A stretch of 64,000 bases of DNA from Clostridia bacterium. Lineage in GTDB: Bacteria > Bacillota > Clostridia > Christensenellales > Aristaeellaceae. Where the stretch lies: the NCBI GenBank assembly GCA_017938695.1, contig JAGBBA010000075.1, positions 62,001-126,000 of the forward strand, written 5' to 3'. This document shows positions 48,012 through 57,283 of the stretch, one piece after another. Every line of letters starts with the position of its first letter. Position 1 is the first letter of the stretch. The translations under genes were made by a program, and so were the position numbers. Below the pieces are notes generated by a model. It did no database searches, was not told where the DNA came from, and saw only the letters and a program-made list of their open reading frames with translations.

Positions 48012-49040
48012 TTACACTTTTTCAGCCACGCTGGTCACCAGAGCCAGCGTCGCCAGCATACCCTTGACGTGGGTACGCTCATAGGCATGGGAGGCAAACA
48101 CGCCCTGGCCGCACAGGGCAAAGCGGGCATCCATACCGGCGCGCAGGGCCGTGGCGGTATCGGAGGAATAGCGGGGATAAATGTCCACCGCATAGTCGAT
48201 GCCGTTTTCCTTCGCCCGGGCAATCAGCTCGTTGGTGAAGTCAAAGTCGAAGGGGCCTGCGCTGTCCTTGGCGCAGATGGACACCTGGGTCTCCTTGCAG
48301 GTCAGGTCGCCGCCCACGCAGCCCATGTCCACCGCCAGCAGGTCTTCGATCTCCATCTTGTACAAAGGCGATGCACCGTGGCCCACTTCCTCATACACGG
48401 TGAACAACAGCGTCACCTTGCGGCCCAGCGTCACGCGGCCCTCGGCCACCTCGCGGGCCAGGGTGAGCAGCACAGCGGAGGATGCCTTGTCATCCAGGTG
48501 GCGGCTCTTGATATAGCCGCTCTCGGTGATCACCGTGCGGGGATCAAAGGAGATAAAGTCCCCCACCCCGATGCCCAGCTTTTCCACATCGGCCTTGCTG
48601 TACACTTCCTCGTCGATCACGACCTCCAGAAACTGGTCGTTGCGGGCATCAGCAGCGGTGCTGCCCCACACATGGCGGCTCGCCTTCACAGACTGCACCG
48701 TGCCGGAGTACACCTTGCCGCCCCGGGTATGGATCAGCACATTCTCGTTTTCGATCGCGTTGTCGTTATAGCCGCCCAGCTGGGTATAGCGCAGGGTGCC
48801 GTTGCCCTTGATAGAGCGCACCATGGCACCCAGGGTATCCACATGGGCAGAGAGCACCAGCGGATGGCCCTCGCCGCCCAGGCAGCACAAAACCGCGCCC
48901 TTGGGGGTACGCTCCGGCCGGAAGCCCAGCCGGGTCAGTTCGGCCAGGAGATAATCCGTGGCGGCACGGGTCATGCCCGTGGGGCTGGGTATGCCGGTCA
49001 TCACCTTGACCTGCTCCAGCATGTATGCCTGCTTATCCAT
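48012..49040 (-). CDS. M42 family metallopeptidase
   Basis: 342 residues. Metal and catalytic residues: LSAHVDTLG (His-Asp), DDKASSAVLL (bridging Asp), YEEVGHGAS (Glu-Glu), AVDMGCVGGD (Asp), and the last His in SHAYERTHVKG. M42 enzymes are large cytoplasmic dodecameric aminopeptidases (PepA, TET, FrvX) that finish peptide breakdown. The start lies 27 nt after the secreted-protein gene, so it may be in the same transcript. Confidence 0.9.
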   Translation of the reverse strand: MDKQAYMLEQVKVMTGIPSPTGMTRAATDYLLAELTRLGFRPERTPKGAVLCCLGGEGHPLVLSAHVDTLGAMVRSIKGNGTLRYTQLGGYNDNAIENENVLIHTRGGKVYSGTVQSVKASRHVWGSTAADARNDQFLEVVIDEEVYSKADVEKLGIGVGDFISFDPRTVITESGYIKSRHLDDKASSAVLLTLAREVAEGRVTLGRKVTLLFTVYEEVGHGASPLYKMEIEDLLAVDMGCVGGDLTCKETQVSICAKDSAGPFDFDFTNELIARAKENGIDYAVDIYPRYSSDTATALRAGMDARFALCGQGVFASHAYERTHVKGMLATLALVTSVAEKV

Positions 49041-49067
49041 ATCGTCAGCCTTCTTTCGATCGTCGTT

Positions 49068-50474
49068 TTACTTGCGCAGCGCCACATGGAACTCCGCTTC
49101 GGTCATGTCCTGCACCGGGAGATTGCCGCCCACGTCCTCCATGTGGATCATGGCCTTGCTGCCCTTCTCCACCGTCAGGTCGAAAACGCCGTAATAGGCG
49201 TCCCTGCCGCAGAAATACTTTTCGCCGAACCATTCCGGGCCGATGCTGCAATACACCTTGTATTCGCCGGGGTTCAGCCGGATCAGCAGCCGCACGCCGT
49301 TGTGCACAAAGCCTTCCAGCACGATGGTGTCCCCTTGCATGATGCAGATGTAGCCATGGTTCACCTGGTTGTCGCCCATATCAAAGCTGACGGAGGTGCC
49401 GCCCTCGTGCTCCGCACCGGCGAGGATGCAGGTGTCGATCAGCTCCACCCGGGGGTAGTACTCCAGCGTGGAGGCATACAGCCCCAGCGTGGCCGTGAGG
49501 CGGTCCACTTCGTTGTTGTAGGCCCTGAAGTAATCCATCAGTCCGTCTGCCGCCTGAACGCCATCCTCCACCGCAGCGGCCAGGTCTACCGTCAGCTTTT
49601 CGGTGGTCTTGCCCTTCTGGCTGTAATACACATCCACCAAGGCCTGGGGCAGATAGCTGCACAGGATGCCCTCGATCTCCAGGCGGCTCATCTTGGGCAC
49701 ACCCACCATGCCAGCCATAGCGTCCTTGGCATAGTTGGCTGCGTTTTGCAGCATGGTCTTCCAGTCCTTTACCGTCATGGTGACCACGCCAGCGTCCAGG
49801 GTGTCATTGGCGGTAAAGCTGGTGATGTTCATCAGCATCATCAGGGCGGGCAGACGCTGGGCAGCCTGCTCGGGAGAAAGCCCCAGCTCCGCCGCCACGG
49901 CAGAAGTATACTCCGGCAGCGTACCGATGGCCGGGAAGTTCTCCTTCGGCTTGCTCTTGGGCATTTCCACCGCCTCGGGCAGCAGATACTTGTCCAGGGC
50001 GATACGCACGTTATTGGTGGTGTAGCTCTGCTTGGCGGCGTTAGCCAGGTTCTTCACCCGGTTCAGCAGGTTTTGGGGCTTATCGTTCACCCACGTCACG
50101 GTCTTTGCGCCGTCTGCCTCCTTCACCAGGGCGGTCAGCGTCAGCTCCTTGGTGGGCTCACAGGTCAGATAAGGCGCAAACGCCCGCTGCAGATATTCAT
50201 ACACGCCGTCGCTCCAGCTGCCGGAAGCACCGCTTTTCAGCGTGGGCACCTCCACCGTCACCTTGTAATACTTCTGCTGAAGGGCCACGTCCGTGATCTT
50301 CGCGTTGGCCAAAATCAGCTGGGACCAGCCGCCGATGTCCTCCTGCAGCAGTTCCGCCAGGGCGGTTTCCGCAGCAGCACGCACCAGGGCAGCATCCTCG
50401 CCCTCGTCAGCCTGGGCAGGCACAAGGCCGGTCATCATGGTCAGCAACAACAGCAGTGCAATGATCTTCCGCAT
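49068..50474 (-). CDS. Secreted protein of unknown family
   Basis: 468 residues with a clear signal peptide (MRKIIALLLLLTMMTGLVPAQA) and no membrane anchor afterwards. The middle (about 150-330) is helical with short repeats of acidic residues. The C-terminal ~110 residues (VSFDMGDNQVNHGYICIMQGDTIVLEGFVHNG...RLNPGEYKVYCSIGPEWFGEKYFCG) look like a beta-sandwich that contains two Cys (likely a disulfide). I do not recognise the family. Confidence 0.65.
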   Translation of the reverse strand: MRKIIALLLLLTMMTGLVPAQADEGEDAALVRAAAETALAELLQEDIGGWSQLILANAKITDVALQQKYYKVTVEVPTLKSGASGSWSDGVYEYLQRAFAPYLTCEPTKELTLTALVKEADGAKTVTWVNDKPQNLLNRVKNLANAAKQSYTTNNVRIALDKYLLPEAVEMPKSKPKENFPAIGTLPEYTSAVAAELGLSPEQAAQRLPALMMLMNITSFTANDTLDAGVVTMTVKDWKTMLQNAANYAKDAMAGMVGVPKMSRLEIEGILCSYLPQALVDVYYSQKGKTTEKLTVDLAAAVEDGVQAADGLMDYFRAYNNEVDRLTATLGLYASTLEYYPRVELIDTCILAGAEHEGGTSVSFDMGDNQVNHGYICIMQGDTIVLEGFVHNGVRLLIRLNPGEYKVYCSIGPEWFGEKYFCGRDAYYGVFDLTVEKGSKAMIHMEDVGGNLPVQDMTEAEFHVALRK

Positions 50475-50507
50475 CGGTTGATAACTCCCTTACAATAAAC
50501 GTGAAAT

Positions 50508-50534
50508 GCAGGCATGGCGACGTGCCATGCCTGC
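50508..50534 (-). terminator. Hairpin downstream of the phosphohexomutase gene
   Basis: GCAGGCATGGC / GCCATGCCTGC, an 11-bp perfect stem with a 5-nt loop. The leftward tail (TGCATTTCACG) is only weakly T-rich, so terminator function is uncertain. Confidence 0.5.
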
Positions 50535-50553
50535 CAATAAAACCCGTTGGTGA

Positions 50554-52272
50554 TTATGCCATCAGCTTTTCGCTGGCTTCGCGCAGGGCAGCGTTGAGGT
50601 TCATAGTCTCGTCCTTGTCCATGGCGTTGGAGTTGATGTACAGCTTGATCTTCGGCTCGGTGCCGGAGGGGCGCACGCACACCCAGTTGCCGCCTTCCAG
50701 CTCGAAGTACAGCACGTCGGAGGTGGGCAAGCCGGTGGGTTCTTCCTTGCAGCCTTCCACGCGGATGCCCTTGAGGTAGTCGCGCACAGCGGTGACCTTC
50801 AGGCCGGCCAGCTCGGCGGGATGGTTCTCGCGCAGGCCCTTCATGATTTCCTTCATGCGGCCCAGGCCTTCCTTACCGGGCAGGGTGACGGAAACCACCT
50901 TCTCCACAAAGTAGCCGTACTCAGCGAAGATGGACTGCACATAGTCGTACAGGGTGATGCCCTGGGCGGCGCAGGCGCAGGCCACTTCGGCGATCAGCAG
51001 GGAGGCGTTCACGCCGTCCTTGTCGCGCACGAAGGTGGAGGACAGGAAGCCGTAGCTCTCTTCGAAGCCGAACAGGAAGGTGTGGCTGCCGGTATCCTGG
51101 AACTGCTGGATCTTCTCGCCGATGAACTTGAAGCCCGTCAGGGTCTCGAACATCTCCACGCCGAAGGAAGCAGCGATCTTGTTGGCCAGGGAGGTGGACA
51201 CGATGGACTTCACCGCCGCGCCGTTCTCGGGCAGAACGCCCTGCTTCTTCTTGGCAGAGAGGATATAGTGCAGCAGCACGCAGCCGATTTGGTTGCCGGT
51301 CAGCAGCTGCCAGTCGCCGGCGGAGGTCTTTACAGCCACGCCCAGGCGGTCGCAGTCGGGGTCGGTGGCGAAGATCACCTTCGCGCCCTTCTCGTCGGCC
51401 AGCTTGATGGCCAGCTTGAAGGTATCGGGCTCTTCGGGGTTGGGCACCTTCACGGTAGAGAAGGCGGGATCAGGCAGTTCCTGTTCCTTCACCACAGACA
51501 CGTTGCTGATGCCCACTTCCTTCAGGATGCGGCGCACCGGCACGTTGCCGGAGCCGTGCACGGGGGTGTACACGATGGACAGCTCGCTGCCCATCTTTTC
51601 CAGCATTTCGGGCTGCACGCACAGGGTCTTGACCTCGGCGATGTAGTCGTCGTCCACTTCCTTGTCGCCGATGTACTTGAGCAGGCCCTTCTCAATGGCC
51701 TCCTGTTCGTCCATCAGGGTGCAATCGGTATAAGCGGTGGCGCGGATGATCTTGGTGATGCCTTCAGCCGCCTCGGGGCCGACCTGGGCACCGTCCTCGC
51801 CGTACACCTTATAGCCGTTGTACTGCGGCGGATTGTGGCTGGCGGTGATCACGATACCAGCGATGGCGTTCAGATGGCGCACCGCATAGGACAGGATCGG
51901 CACGGGACGCAGGGCGTCGAACAGGTAGGCAGGCACGCCTTCCTGGGCCAGCACCAGCGCGGTGTCATGGGCAAACTCCGCAGAGAAGCGGCGGCTGTCA
52001 TAAGCGATCACCACGCCGCGGGCAGCCTCTTCAGGCTTCTGCAGCAGATACTTCGCCAGGCCCTTGGTGGCACGGCGCACATTGTAACGGTTCATACGGT
52101 TCATGCCAGCACCCAGCACGCCGCGCATGCCAGCAGTGCCAAAGCTCAGCTCGGTATAGAAACGATCCTCGATCTCCTTGTCATCATTGGCAATCGCCTG
52201 CAGATCCTTCACAGTATCCTCATCCTGAGCAAAATCCTTCAGCCACTGCTCATACAGCTGACGAACGTCCAT
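50554..52272 (-). CDS. Phospho-sugar mutase (phosphoglucomutase/phosphomannomutase)
   Basis: 572 residues from ATG 52272 (AAAGGATG upstream). Phosphoserine loop GIVITASHNPPQYNGYKVYG, metal loop ATDPDCDRLGVAV, sugar-binding GFEESYGFL and the C-terminal phosphate-binding RPSGTEPKIKLYI are all present. The length and N-terminal YEQWLKDFAQDEDT match the PgcA-like alpha-phosphoglucomutases of Firmicutes. It interconverts glucose-1-P and glucose-6-P for cell wall or storage polysaccharides; mannose or glucosamine phosphates are alternatives. Own TATAAT promoter. Confidence 0.93.
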   Translation of the reverse strand: MDVRQLYEQWLKDFAQDEDTVKDLQAIANDDKEIEDRFYTELSFGTAGMRGVLGAGMNRMNRYNVRRATKGLAKYLLQKPEEAARGVVIAYDSRRFSAEFAHDTALVLAQEGVPAYLFDALRPVPILSYAVRHLNAIAGIVITASHNPPQYNGYKVYGEDGAQVGPEAAEGITKIIRATAYTDCTLMDEQEAIEKGLLKYIGDKEVDDDYIAEVKTLCVQPEMLEKMGSELSIVYTPVHGSGNVPVRRILKEVGISNVSVVKEQELPDPAFSTVKVPNPEEPDTFKLAIKLADEKGAKVIFATDPDCDRLGVAVKTSAGDWQLLTGNQIGCVLLHYILSAKKKQGVLPENGAAVKSIVSTSLANKIAASFGVEMFETLTGFKFIGEKIQQFQDTGSHTFLFGFEESYGFLSSTFVRDKDGVNASLLIAEVACACAAQGITLYDYVQSIFAEYGYFVEKVVSVTLPGKEGLGRMKEIMKGLRENHPAELAGLKVTAVRDYLKGIRVEGCKEEPTGLPTSDVLYFELEGGNWVCVRPSGTEPKIKLYINSNAMDKDETMNLNAALREASEKLMA

Positions 52273-52313
52273 ATAACCCATCCTTTCAATTTTCACTGGA
52301 ACCATTTACACAT

Positions 52314-52342
52314 ATTATAATTCTTTTTTCCTTATTTTGCAA
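52314..52342 (-). promoter_or_regulatory. Promoter of the phosphohexomutase gene
   Basis: TTGCAA (52337-52342), 17-bp spacer, TATAAT (52314-52319) on the minus strand. Confidence 0.75.
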
Positions 52343-52361
52343 CCCCCCAAAGGCTGTGCCG

Positions 52362-52506
52362 CCAGGGCTCTGCCCTGGACCCGGCAGGGGCTCTGCCCCT
52401 GCACCCCGCGAAGGGCCCTTCGGCCCTTTCGAAACCCTTTGTGCGGGGTTGGGCTTGGTTGTTTTCTTCAAGGGGTCACGGTGCGCAACGGGCGCACCGC
52501 GACGCG
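52362..52506 (+). repeat. Hairpin array A plus module B, locus 10
   Basis: CCAGGG-CTCTG-CCCTGG then ACCCG; GCAGGGG-CTCTG-CCCCTGC then ACCCCG; terminal CGAAGGGCC-CTTC-GGCCCTTTCG then AAACCC (to 52437); a GTGCGGGGTTGGGC linker; module B at 52472-52506 with TGCGC/GCGCA arms. It sits between divergent genes, not after a stop codon. Confidence 0.88.
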
Positions 52507-52560
52507 GTTCTTGCAGCGGCGGTGGCTGCATATGGTGGGTAACAAGAAGGGGTGTGCGTG

Positions 52561-53628
52561 ATGAAACATCGCCGTTTGATTGTTCTGGCAGCACTGCTAT
52601 TGTCTGGCATTGTTGTTTGGTTTGGCTTGCATGCAAAGCCTGCAAGGGAGCATCTTCCCGGGGCGGAGCAGGCGCAGCGGCAGCTATTGCGGATTTGGGT
52701 GGTGGATGCCATTGGCGGCAGTGAGAGCTGGTTGCGGGACTGCCTTAAGGATTGGGAGAAGGCGAATCCCGGGGCGATGACTTTTCTGCGCAGGGTTTCC
52801 GCTGACGAGTTGGTTCGGGAGGATGCGGTGCTGCCGGACATTCTGCTGTATACGCCGGGGAGCATTGCCGAGCCTGACAAGTTGTTTTTGCCGCTTTCCG
52901 GGGAAACCGGGGTGAAGGAGGAATTGCTCCGGGCAGGGCGGTGGAAGGGGCAGCAATATGGGTTGCCGCTGTGTTTTGGAGGGTATGCCCTGGCCATTGA
53001 CAGCAGCATTGAGCCCCACCTGGCCGTTACGCCTGCGCCCACCACGCTGCTGGGCAAACCAAGGGTTACGGCTGATCCGGCGGCAACGCCCACGCCTGGA
53101 TTCCCGGCCAGTGCGACGCTGCTGGCGCCCAAGGGATGCGGACTGTTCACCCTGGGGCTGATATTGGATGAACGTCCTGCCCTGCCCGAAGGTTTTGCCA
53201 CTACGGACGCCGCTGATGTCTTCCTCCGGTTTCAGGCAAAGCAGGCTTCCTCGGCCCTGCTGACCACCGGGCAGGTCACCGCACTGGGCAGCACCGTGCC
53301 GCTGCGCATCATGACGCCCGGACAGGTCATCACCGACCAGGTTTTCTTCGCCAGTGTTTTTCCGGGGGCAAGCAATTCCGCCGCCCAGCTGTTGACTTAT
53401 CTCACCTCGGCAGAGGCGCAGCGCAAGCTATCCGGCCAGGGGCTACACACCGTCCGGGATGATCTGCGCCTGTATGTTTCCGGCACGGAGGCACTCATCG
53501 AAACTGCAGCCAGCCACAGCCTGGCGGCCATCAACGCCTATGGGAACGCTGCCGACACCGAGGCGGCGGCCTGGCAGTTTTTCCATGGCCGCATCACCCT
53601 GGATGACGCTCTGCTCCCCCTTTTGTGA
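52561..53628 (+). CDS. Extracellular solute-binding-like protein with membrane anchor
   Basis: 355 residues from ATG 52561. The N terminus (HRRLIVLAALLLSGIVVWFGL) is an uncleaved anchor or signal. The rest has the type II periplasmic-binding-protein layout: LLRIWVVDAIGGSESWLRDCLKDWEKANPG, LPDILLYTPG, GQQYGLPLCFGGYALAIDSS and LTSAEAQRKLSGQGLHTV. A Thr/Pro-rich insertion lies at about 155-185. No transporter genes are adjacent, so it may act alone as a sensor or in another process. Codon use is less C-rich at third positions than its neighbours. Confidence 0.7.
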   Translation: MKHRRLIVLAALLLSGIVVWFGLHAKPAREHLPGAEQAQRQLLRIWVVDAIGGSESWLRDCLKDWEKANPGAMTFLRRVSADELVREDAVLPDILLYTPGSIAEPDKLFLPLSGETGVKEELLRAGRWKGQQYGLPLCFGGYALAIDSSIEPHLAVTPAPTTLLGKPRVTADPAATPTPGFPASATLLAPKGCGLFTLGLILDERPALPEGFATTDAADVFLRFQAKQASSALLTTGQVTALGSTVPLRIMTPGQVITDQVFFASVFPGASNSAAQLLTYLTSAEAQRKLSGQGLHTVRDDLRLYVSGTEALIETAASHSLAAINAYGNAADTEAAAWQFFHGRITLDDALLPLL

Positions 53629-53694
53629 CGGTATAGTTTCCATCCCCCGGGGCAAGATAGACACGACAAACAAGTGCGAAGGGAGACCTGAACC

Positions 53695-54522
53695 ATGATG
53701 CAAGCCCAAGTGAAAAGCCGCACCCGTGCCGGTTGGCAGGAGGATGAAACCAACCGCCTTTTCGATGCCGTGAAGCAAGCCTCCGAAACCGGGCTGCCGC
53801 TGCGCAGCGTGTTTGAATCCCTTTCGGATGACCTGGGCCGCAAGCCCAACAGCATCCGCAATTATTATTACGCCTGCCTGCGCCAGAAGCCCGACGCCGC
53901 CTACCTGCGCGCCGCCCCCTTTGCCACCTTCACCCCCGAGGAGACCCATCATCTGCTCCGCCAGGTGCTGATGGCCCGCGGCCAAGGCATCTCCGTGCGT
54001 GCCTGTGTGATGGATCTGGCCCAGGGCGATCACAGCCGCATGCTACGCTACCAGAACAAGTACCGCACCGTGCTCAAGCACCGGCCGGAACTGATTGACG
54101 CCGTCCGCGAGGAGCTGCGCCAGGAAGGTCTGCCCTACCCCAAAGAGCCCGCCCTGGACCGGGCCGACAGTGCCTTCTGCGACCCCGAGGATACCGCCGC
54201 CGCGCGCCTCATGGCTGAGCCCTGCGTTTCCGCCATGCTGGAGGGCATCAAGGAGCTGCTGCGCCGGGCTGCCCGTGCCGAAGAGAATCAGGATAAGCAG
54301 CGCACCATCGACCGTCTGCAGGTGCAGCACGACCTCCACCGCCTGGCCTGGGAGAAGGACTTCGACGAAGCCACCGCTCAGCTGGAGGGCATCCTGTGCC
54401 TCCTGCGGGACTTCCTCGCCCTGCCCCGTGAATCCCAAGTGCCCCAGCTGGACACCTTCCGCGACGCCGCCCTGGAGAGCCTGTCCCAGGCGGAATCTTT
54501 CCTCACCCGCTGCCACGGGTAA
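53695..54522 (+). CDS. Myb/SANT-like DNA-binding protein (RsfA-like)
   Basis: 275 residues. Two SANT-like helical units: RAGWQEDETNRLFDAVKQA...LGRKPNSIRNYYYACLRQ (about 10-65) and FATFTPEETHHLLRQVLMA...RMLRYQNKYRTVLKHRP (about 76-135). The rest is a coiled coil (about 195-235; KQRTIDRLQVQHDLHRLAWEKD). Similar two-part Myb-like proteins regulate prespore genes (RsfA) in Bacilli. Target genes unknown. AAGGGAG lies upstream. Confidence 0.7.
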   Translation: MMQAQVKSRTRAGWQEDETNRLFDAVKQASETGLPLRSVFESLSDDLGRKPNSIRNYYYACLRQKPDAAYLRAAPFATFTPEETHHLLRQVLMARGQGISVRACVMDLAQGDHSRMLRYQNKYRTVLKHRPELIDAVREELRQEGLPYPKEPALDRADSAFCDPEDTAAARLMAEPCVSAMLEGIKELLRRAARAEENQDKQRTIDRLQVQHDLHRLAWEKDFDEATAQLEGILCLLRDFLALPRESQVPQLDTFRDAALESLSQAESFLTRCHG

Positions 54523-54525
54523 TTC

Positions 54526-54554
54526 TTGCCAAACCTTCCTCCCTGCGGTATACT
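54526..54554 (+). promoter_or_regulatory. Promoter of the sugar isomerase/epimerase gene
   Basis: TTGCCA (54526-54531), 17-bp spacer, TATACT (54549-54554); the ATG is at 54586 after AGAGGAGG. Confidence 0.72.
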
Positions 54555-54585
54555 GTTGCTAACGACAACAGAGGAGGCACCACCA

Positions 54586-55428
54586 ATGAACATTGGCATC
54601 CGCCTGCACGATACCATCGGCACCAACCTTGAAGAACATCTGCGCAGTGCCCATGAGCAGGGCTTCTCCTGCGCCCATATCGCCCTGAGCAAAACCATCC
54701 CCGGCTTTTCCATGATGGACGCCCCCGCCCTGATGACCGACGAGCTGGCTGCACAAGTCCGCAGCCTTCTGGACAAATACGGCATCCAGTGCGCCGTGCT
54801 GGGCTGCTACCTGAACCTGGCCACCACCGATGAGGAGGAGCTGGCCAAGACCGTTGCCTGCTACAAGGCGCATCTGCGCTTTGCCAAGGCTATCGGTGCC
54901 ACCGTGGTGGGTACTGAAACCGGCGCACCCAATGCCGGCTACAAAACCTGCCCCGAGTGCTTCACCGAGGAAAGCCTGCAGCTCTTTATCAACCGGCTGC
55001 GCCCCGTGGTGGAGTATGCCGAGGAGATCGGCGCGGTTATCGCCATTGAGCCCGTATGCCGCCACATCGTTTCCACCCCTGCCCGGGCCCGGAAGGTGCT
55101 GGACGCCATCGACTCCCCCAGCCTGCAGATCATCCTGGACACGGTGAACCTGCTCAACATGGAAAACCACACCCGTATGGATGAACTGGTGGCCGAGTCC
55201 ATCGACCTGTTCGGCGACCGCATCCGCATCCTCCACATGAAGGACTACCGGCCCGTGGAAGGTGCTGCCGACGTGGCCTCCATGGCCTGCGGCACCGGCG
55301 TGATGGACTACACCCGGCTGATCGCCTTTGCCAAGGCGAACCCCGGCATCCCCATGACCCTGGAGGACACCGTGCCCACCAACGCCGTGGCAGCCCGGGA
55401 TCATCTGGAAAACGTGGGCAAGCAGTAA
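54586..55428 (+). CDS. Sugar phosphate isomerase/epimerase (xylose isomerase-like TIM barrel)
   Basis: 280 residues from ATG 54586. AP-endonuclease-2-type barrel: NIGIRLHDTIGTNLEEHL, VLGCYLNLATTDEEEL, AKAIGATVVGTETGAPN, IAIEPVCRHIVSTP (metal Glu and His), IILDTVNLLN (Asp), IRILHMKDY (His) and MTLEDTVP (Glu) supply a metal site. These enzymes isomerise or epimerise sugars or inositol compounds; the substrate is not evident and no sugar operon surrounds it. Confidence 0.85.
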   Translation: MNIGIRLHDTIGTNLEEHLRSAHEQGFSCAHIALSKTIPGFSMMDAPALMTDELAAQVRSLLDKYGIQCAVLGCYLNLATTDEEELAKTVACYKAHLRFAKAIGATVVGTETGAPNAGYKTCPECFTEESLQLFINRLRPVVEYAEEIGAVIAIEPVCRHIVSTPARARKVLDAIDSPSLQIILDTVNLLNMENHTRMDELVAESIDLFGDRIRILHMKDYRPVEGAADVASMACGTGVMDYTRLIAFAKANPGIPMTLEDTVPTNAVAARDHLENVGKQ

Positions 55429-55434
55429 TTTTAC

Positions 55435-55480
55435 AAAACAAAACCGGGGCGGCCTTTCAGCCGTCCCGGTTTTTGTTTTG
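55435..55480. terminator. Bidirectional terminator, isomerase / thrS
   Basis: AAACCGGGGCGGC (55441-55453) and GCCGTCCCGGTTT (55460-55472) form a 13-bp stem with one G-U pair and a CTTTCA loop, with T-rich tracts on both sides. Confidence 0.85.
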
Positions 55481-55484
55481 CGAT

Positions 55485-57248
55485 TTAGATGCGCTCGCTG
55501 ATTTCCTTACCCAGCTTGGCCAGGAACTCGTCCATGGTCATCACCGTGGTCTGGTCGGTGTCGCGGTCGCGCACGGAGATGGTGCCGTCCTGCACTTCCT
55601 TCTCACCGATGATCAGCATATAAGGCACGCGGTCCACCTGACGAGCATAGCGGATCTTGTAGCCGATCTTCTCATTGCGGTCATCCAGCTCAGCACGGAT
55701 CTTCGCGCCGCGCAGGGCCTCGTAGACCTTCTCGGCATAGGCCATGCTCTTGTCGCTGACGGGCAGCACCTTCACCTGGGTGGGAGCCAGCCAGGTGGGG
55801 AACTTGCCGGCGAAGTGCTCGGTGATGATACCGATGAAGCGCTCGATAGAGCCGTACACCACGCGGTGGATCATGATGGGACGCTTCTTGGAGCCGTCCT
55901 CAGCCACATACTCCAGCTCGAAATTTTGGGGCATCTGGAAGTCCAGCTGGATGGTGCCGCACTGCCAGGTACGGCCCAGGCAGTCGCGCAGGTGGAAGTC
56001 GATCTTCGGGCCGTAGAACGCGCCGTCGCCCTCGTTGATGATATAGGGCATGTTCAGCTTTTCCAGGGCGGCCTTCAGGCCGTTGGTTGCATCCTCCCAG
56101 TCCTCGTCAGAGCCCATGGAGTCCTCAGGACGGGTGGACAGCTCCACAAAGTATTCGAAGCCGAACTTGGTGTACACCTGGTTGATCAGGGACACAACAC
56201 CGGCGATCTCGTCGGGGATCTGCTCACGGGTCATGAAGATGTGGGCGTCGTCCTGGGTGAAGCAGCGCACGCGGAACAGGCCGTGGAGCGCACCCTTCAG
56301 CTCATGGCGGTGCACCAGACCCAGCTCGCCGCAGCGGATAGGCAGCTCGCGGTAGGAGTGGGGCTGATTGCGGTACACCATCACGCCGCCGGGGCAGTTC
56401 ATGGGCTTGATGCAGAAATCTTCCTCGTCGATCTTGGTGGCGTACATGTTATCCTTGTAGTGATCCCAGTGGCCGCTGGTTTCCCACAGGTGACGGTTCA
56501 TCATCATGGGGGTGGACACTTCCACGTAGTCGGCGGCGTAGTGGATGTCGCGCCAGTAGTCGATCAGGGCGTTCTTCACCAGCATGCCCTTGGGCAGGAA
56601 GAAGGGGAAGCCGGGGCCTTCATCAGCAAACATGAACAGGCCCATTTCCTTGCCGATCTTGCGGTGATCGCGCTTTTCGGCTTCTTCCAGCAGCTTCAGG
56701 TAATCCTGCAGCTCGTCATTGTTGCGGAAGGCAATGCCGTTGATGCGGGTCAGCATCTTGTTGTTCTTGTCGTTCTTCCAGTAAGCACCGGACAGGGTCA
56801 TCAGCTTGAAGGCCTTCAGTGCCTTGGTGTAGCACAGGTGGGGGCCCACGCACATGTCGATGTAGTCACCCTGCTGGTAGAAGGTCAGCACCGCGTCCTC
56901 GCTCAGGTCGCCGATGTGCTCCACCTTGTAGATCTCGCCGCGCTCTTCCATCAGCTTGATGGCCTCGTCACGGCTCAGGGAGAAGGGCTTGATGGGCAGG
57001 TTCTTCTTCACGATGGCCTGCATTTCCTTTTCGATGGCAGGCAGGTCTTCCTCGCTGATCTTCACGTCGCCCAGGTCGATATCGTAGTGGAATCCCTTTT
57101 CGGTGGCAGGGCCATAGGCGAAGTGCGCCTGGGGATACAGGTTCTTCACAGCCTGCGCCAGGATGTGGGCCGCGCTGTGACGGATGACCTGCAGTTCGTC
57201 CTCAACGGGACATTCGGCAACCGTACCATTGTTGTAGATGATCTTCAT
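55485..57248 (-). CDS. thrS: Threonyl-tRNA synthetase lacking the TGS domain
   Basis: 587 residues from ATG 57248 (AGGAGG 8 nt upstream). After about 14 residues it goes straight into the editing-domain N2 region (HSAAHILAQAV), so the ~60-residue N-terminal TGS domain of standard ThrRS is missing. The HxxxH / SAD region, class II motifs (GLFRVRCFTQDDAHIFMT for motif 2; IGIITEHFAGKFPTWLAP for motif 3), zinc Cys (NCPGG) and the anticodon-binding domain (VLPVSDKSMAYAEKVYEAL) are present. It charges tRNA-Thr. Controlled by a T-box leader with a Thr specifier. Confidence 0.95.
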   Translation of the reverse strand: MKIIYNNGTVAECPVEDELQVIRHSAAHILAQAVKNLYPQAHFAYGPATEKGFHYDIDLGDVKISEEDLPAIEKEMQAIVKKNLPIKPFSLSRDEAIKLMEERGEIYKVEHIGDLSEDAVLTFYQQGDYIDMCVGPHLCYTKALKAFKLMTLSGAYWKNDKNNKMLTRINGIAFRNNDELQDYLKLLEEAEKRDHRKIGKEMGLFMFADEGPGFPFFLPKGMLVKNALIDYWRDIHYAADYVEVSTPMMMNRHLWETSGHWDHYKDNMYATKIDEEDFCIKPMNCPGGVMVYRNQPHSYRELPIRCGELGLVHRHELKGALHGLFRVRCFTQDDAHIFMTREQIPDEIAGVVSLINQVYTKFGFEYFVELSTRPEDSMGSDEDWEDATNGLKAALEKLNMPYIINEGDGAFYGPKIDFHLRDCLGRTWQCGTIQLDFQMPQNFELEYVAEDGSKKRPIMIHRVVYGSIERFIGIITEHFAGKFPTWLAPTQVKVLPVSDKSMAYAEKVYEALRGAKIRAELDDRNEKIGYKIRYARQVDRVPYMLIIGEKEVQDGTISVRDRDTDQTTVMTMDEFLAKLGKEISERI

Positions 57249-57283
57249 ACCGCGTTCCTCCTGATATTTTTTCTTCGGAGCGG

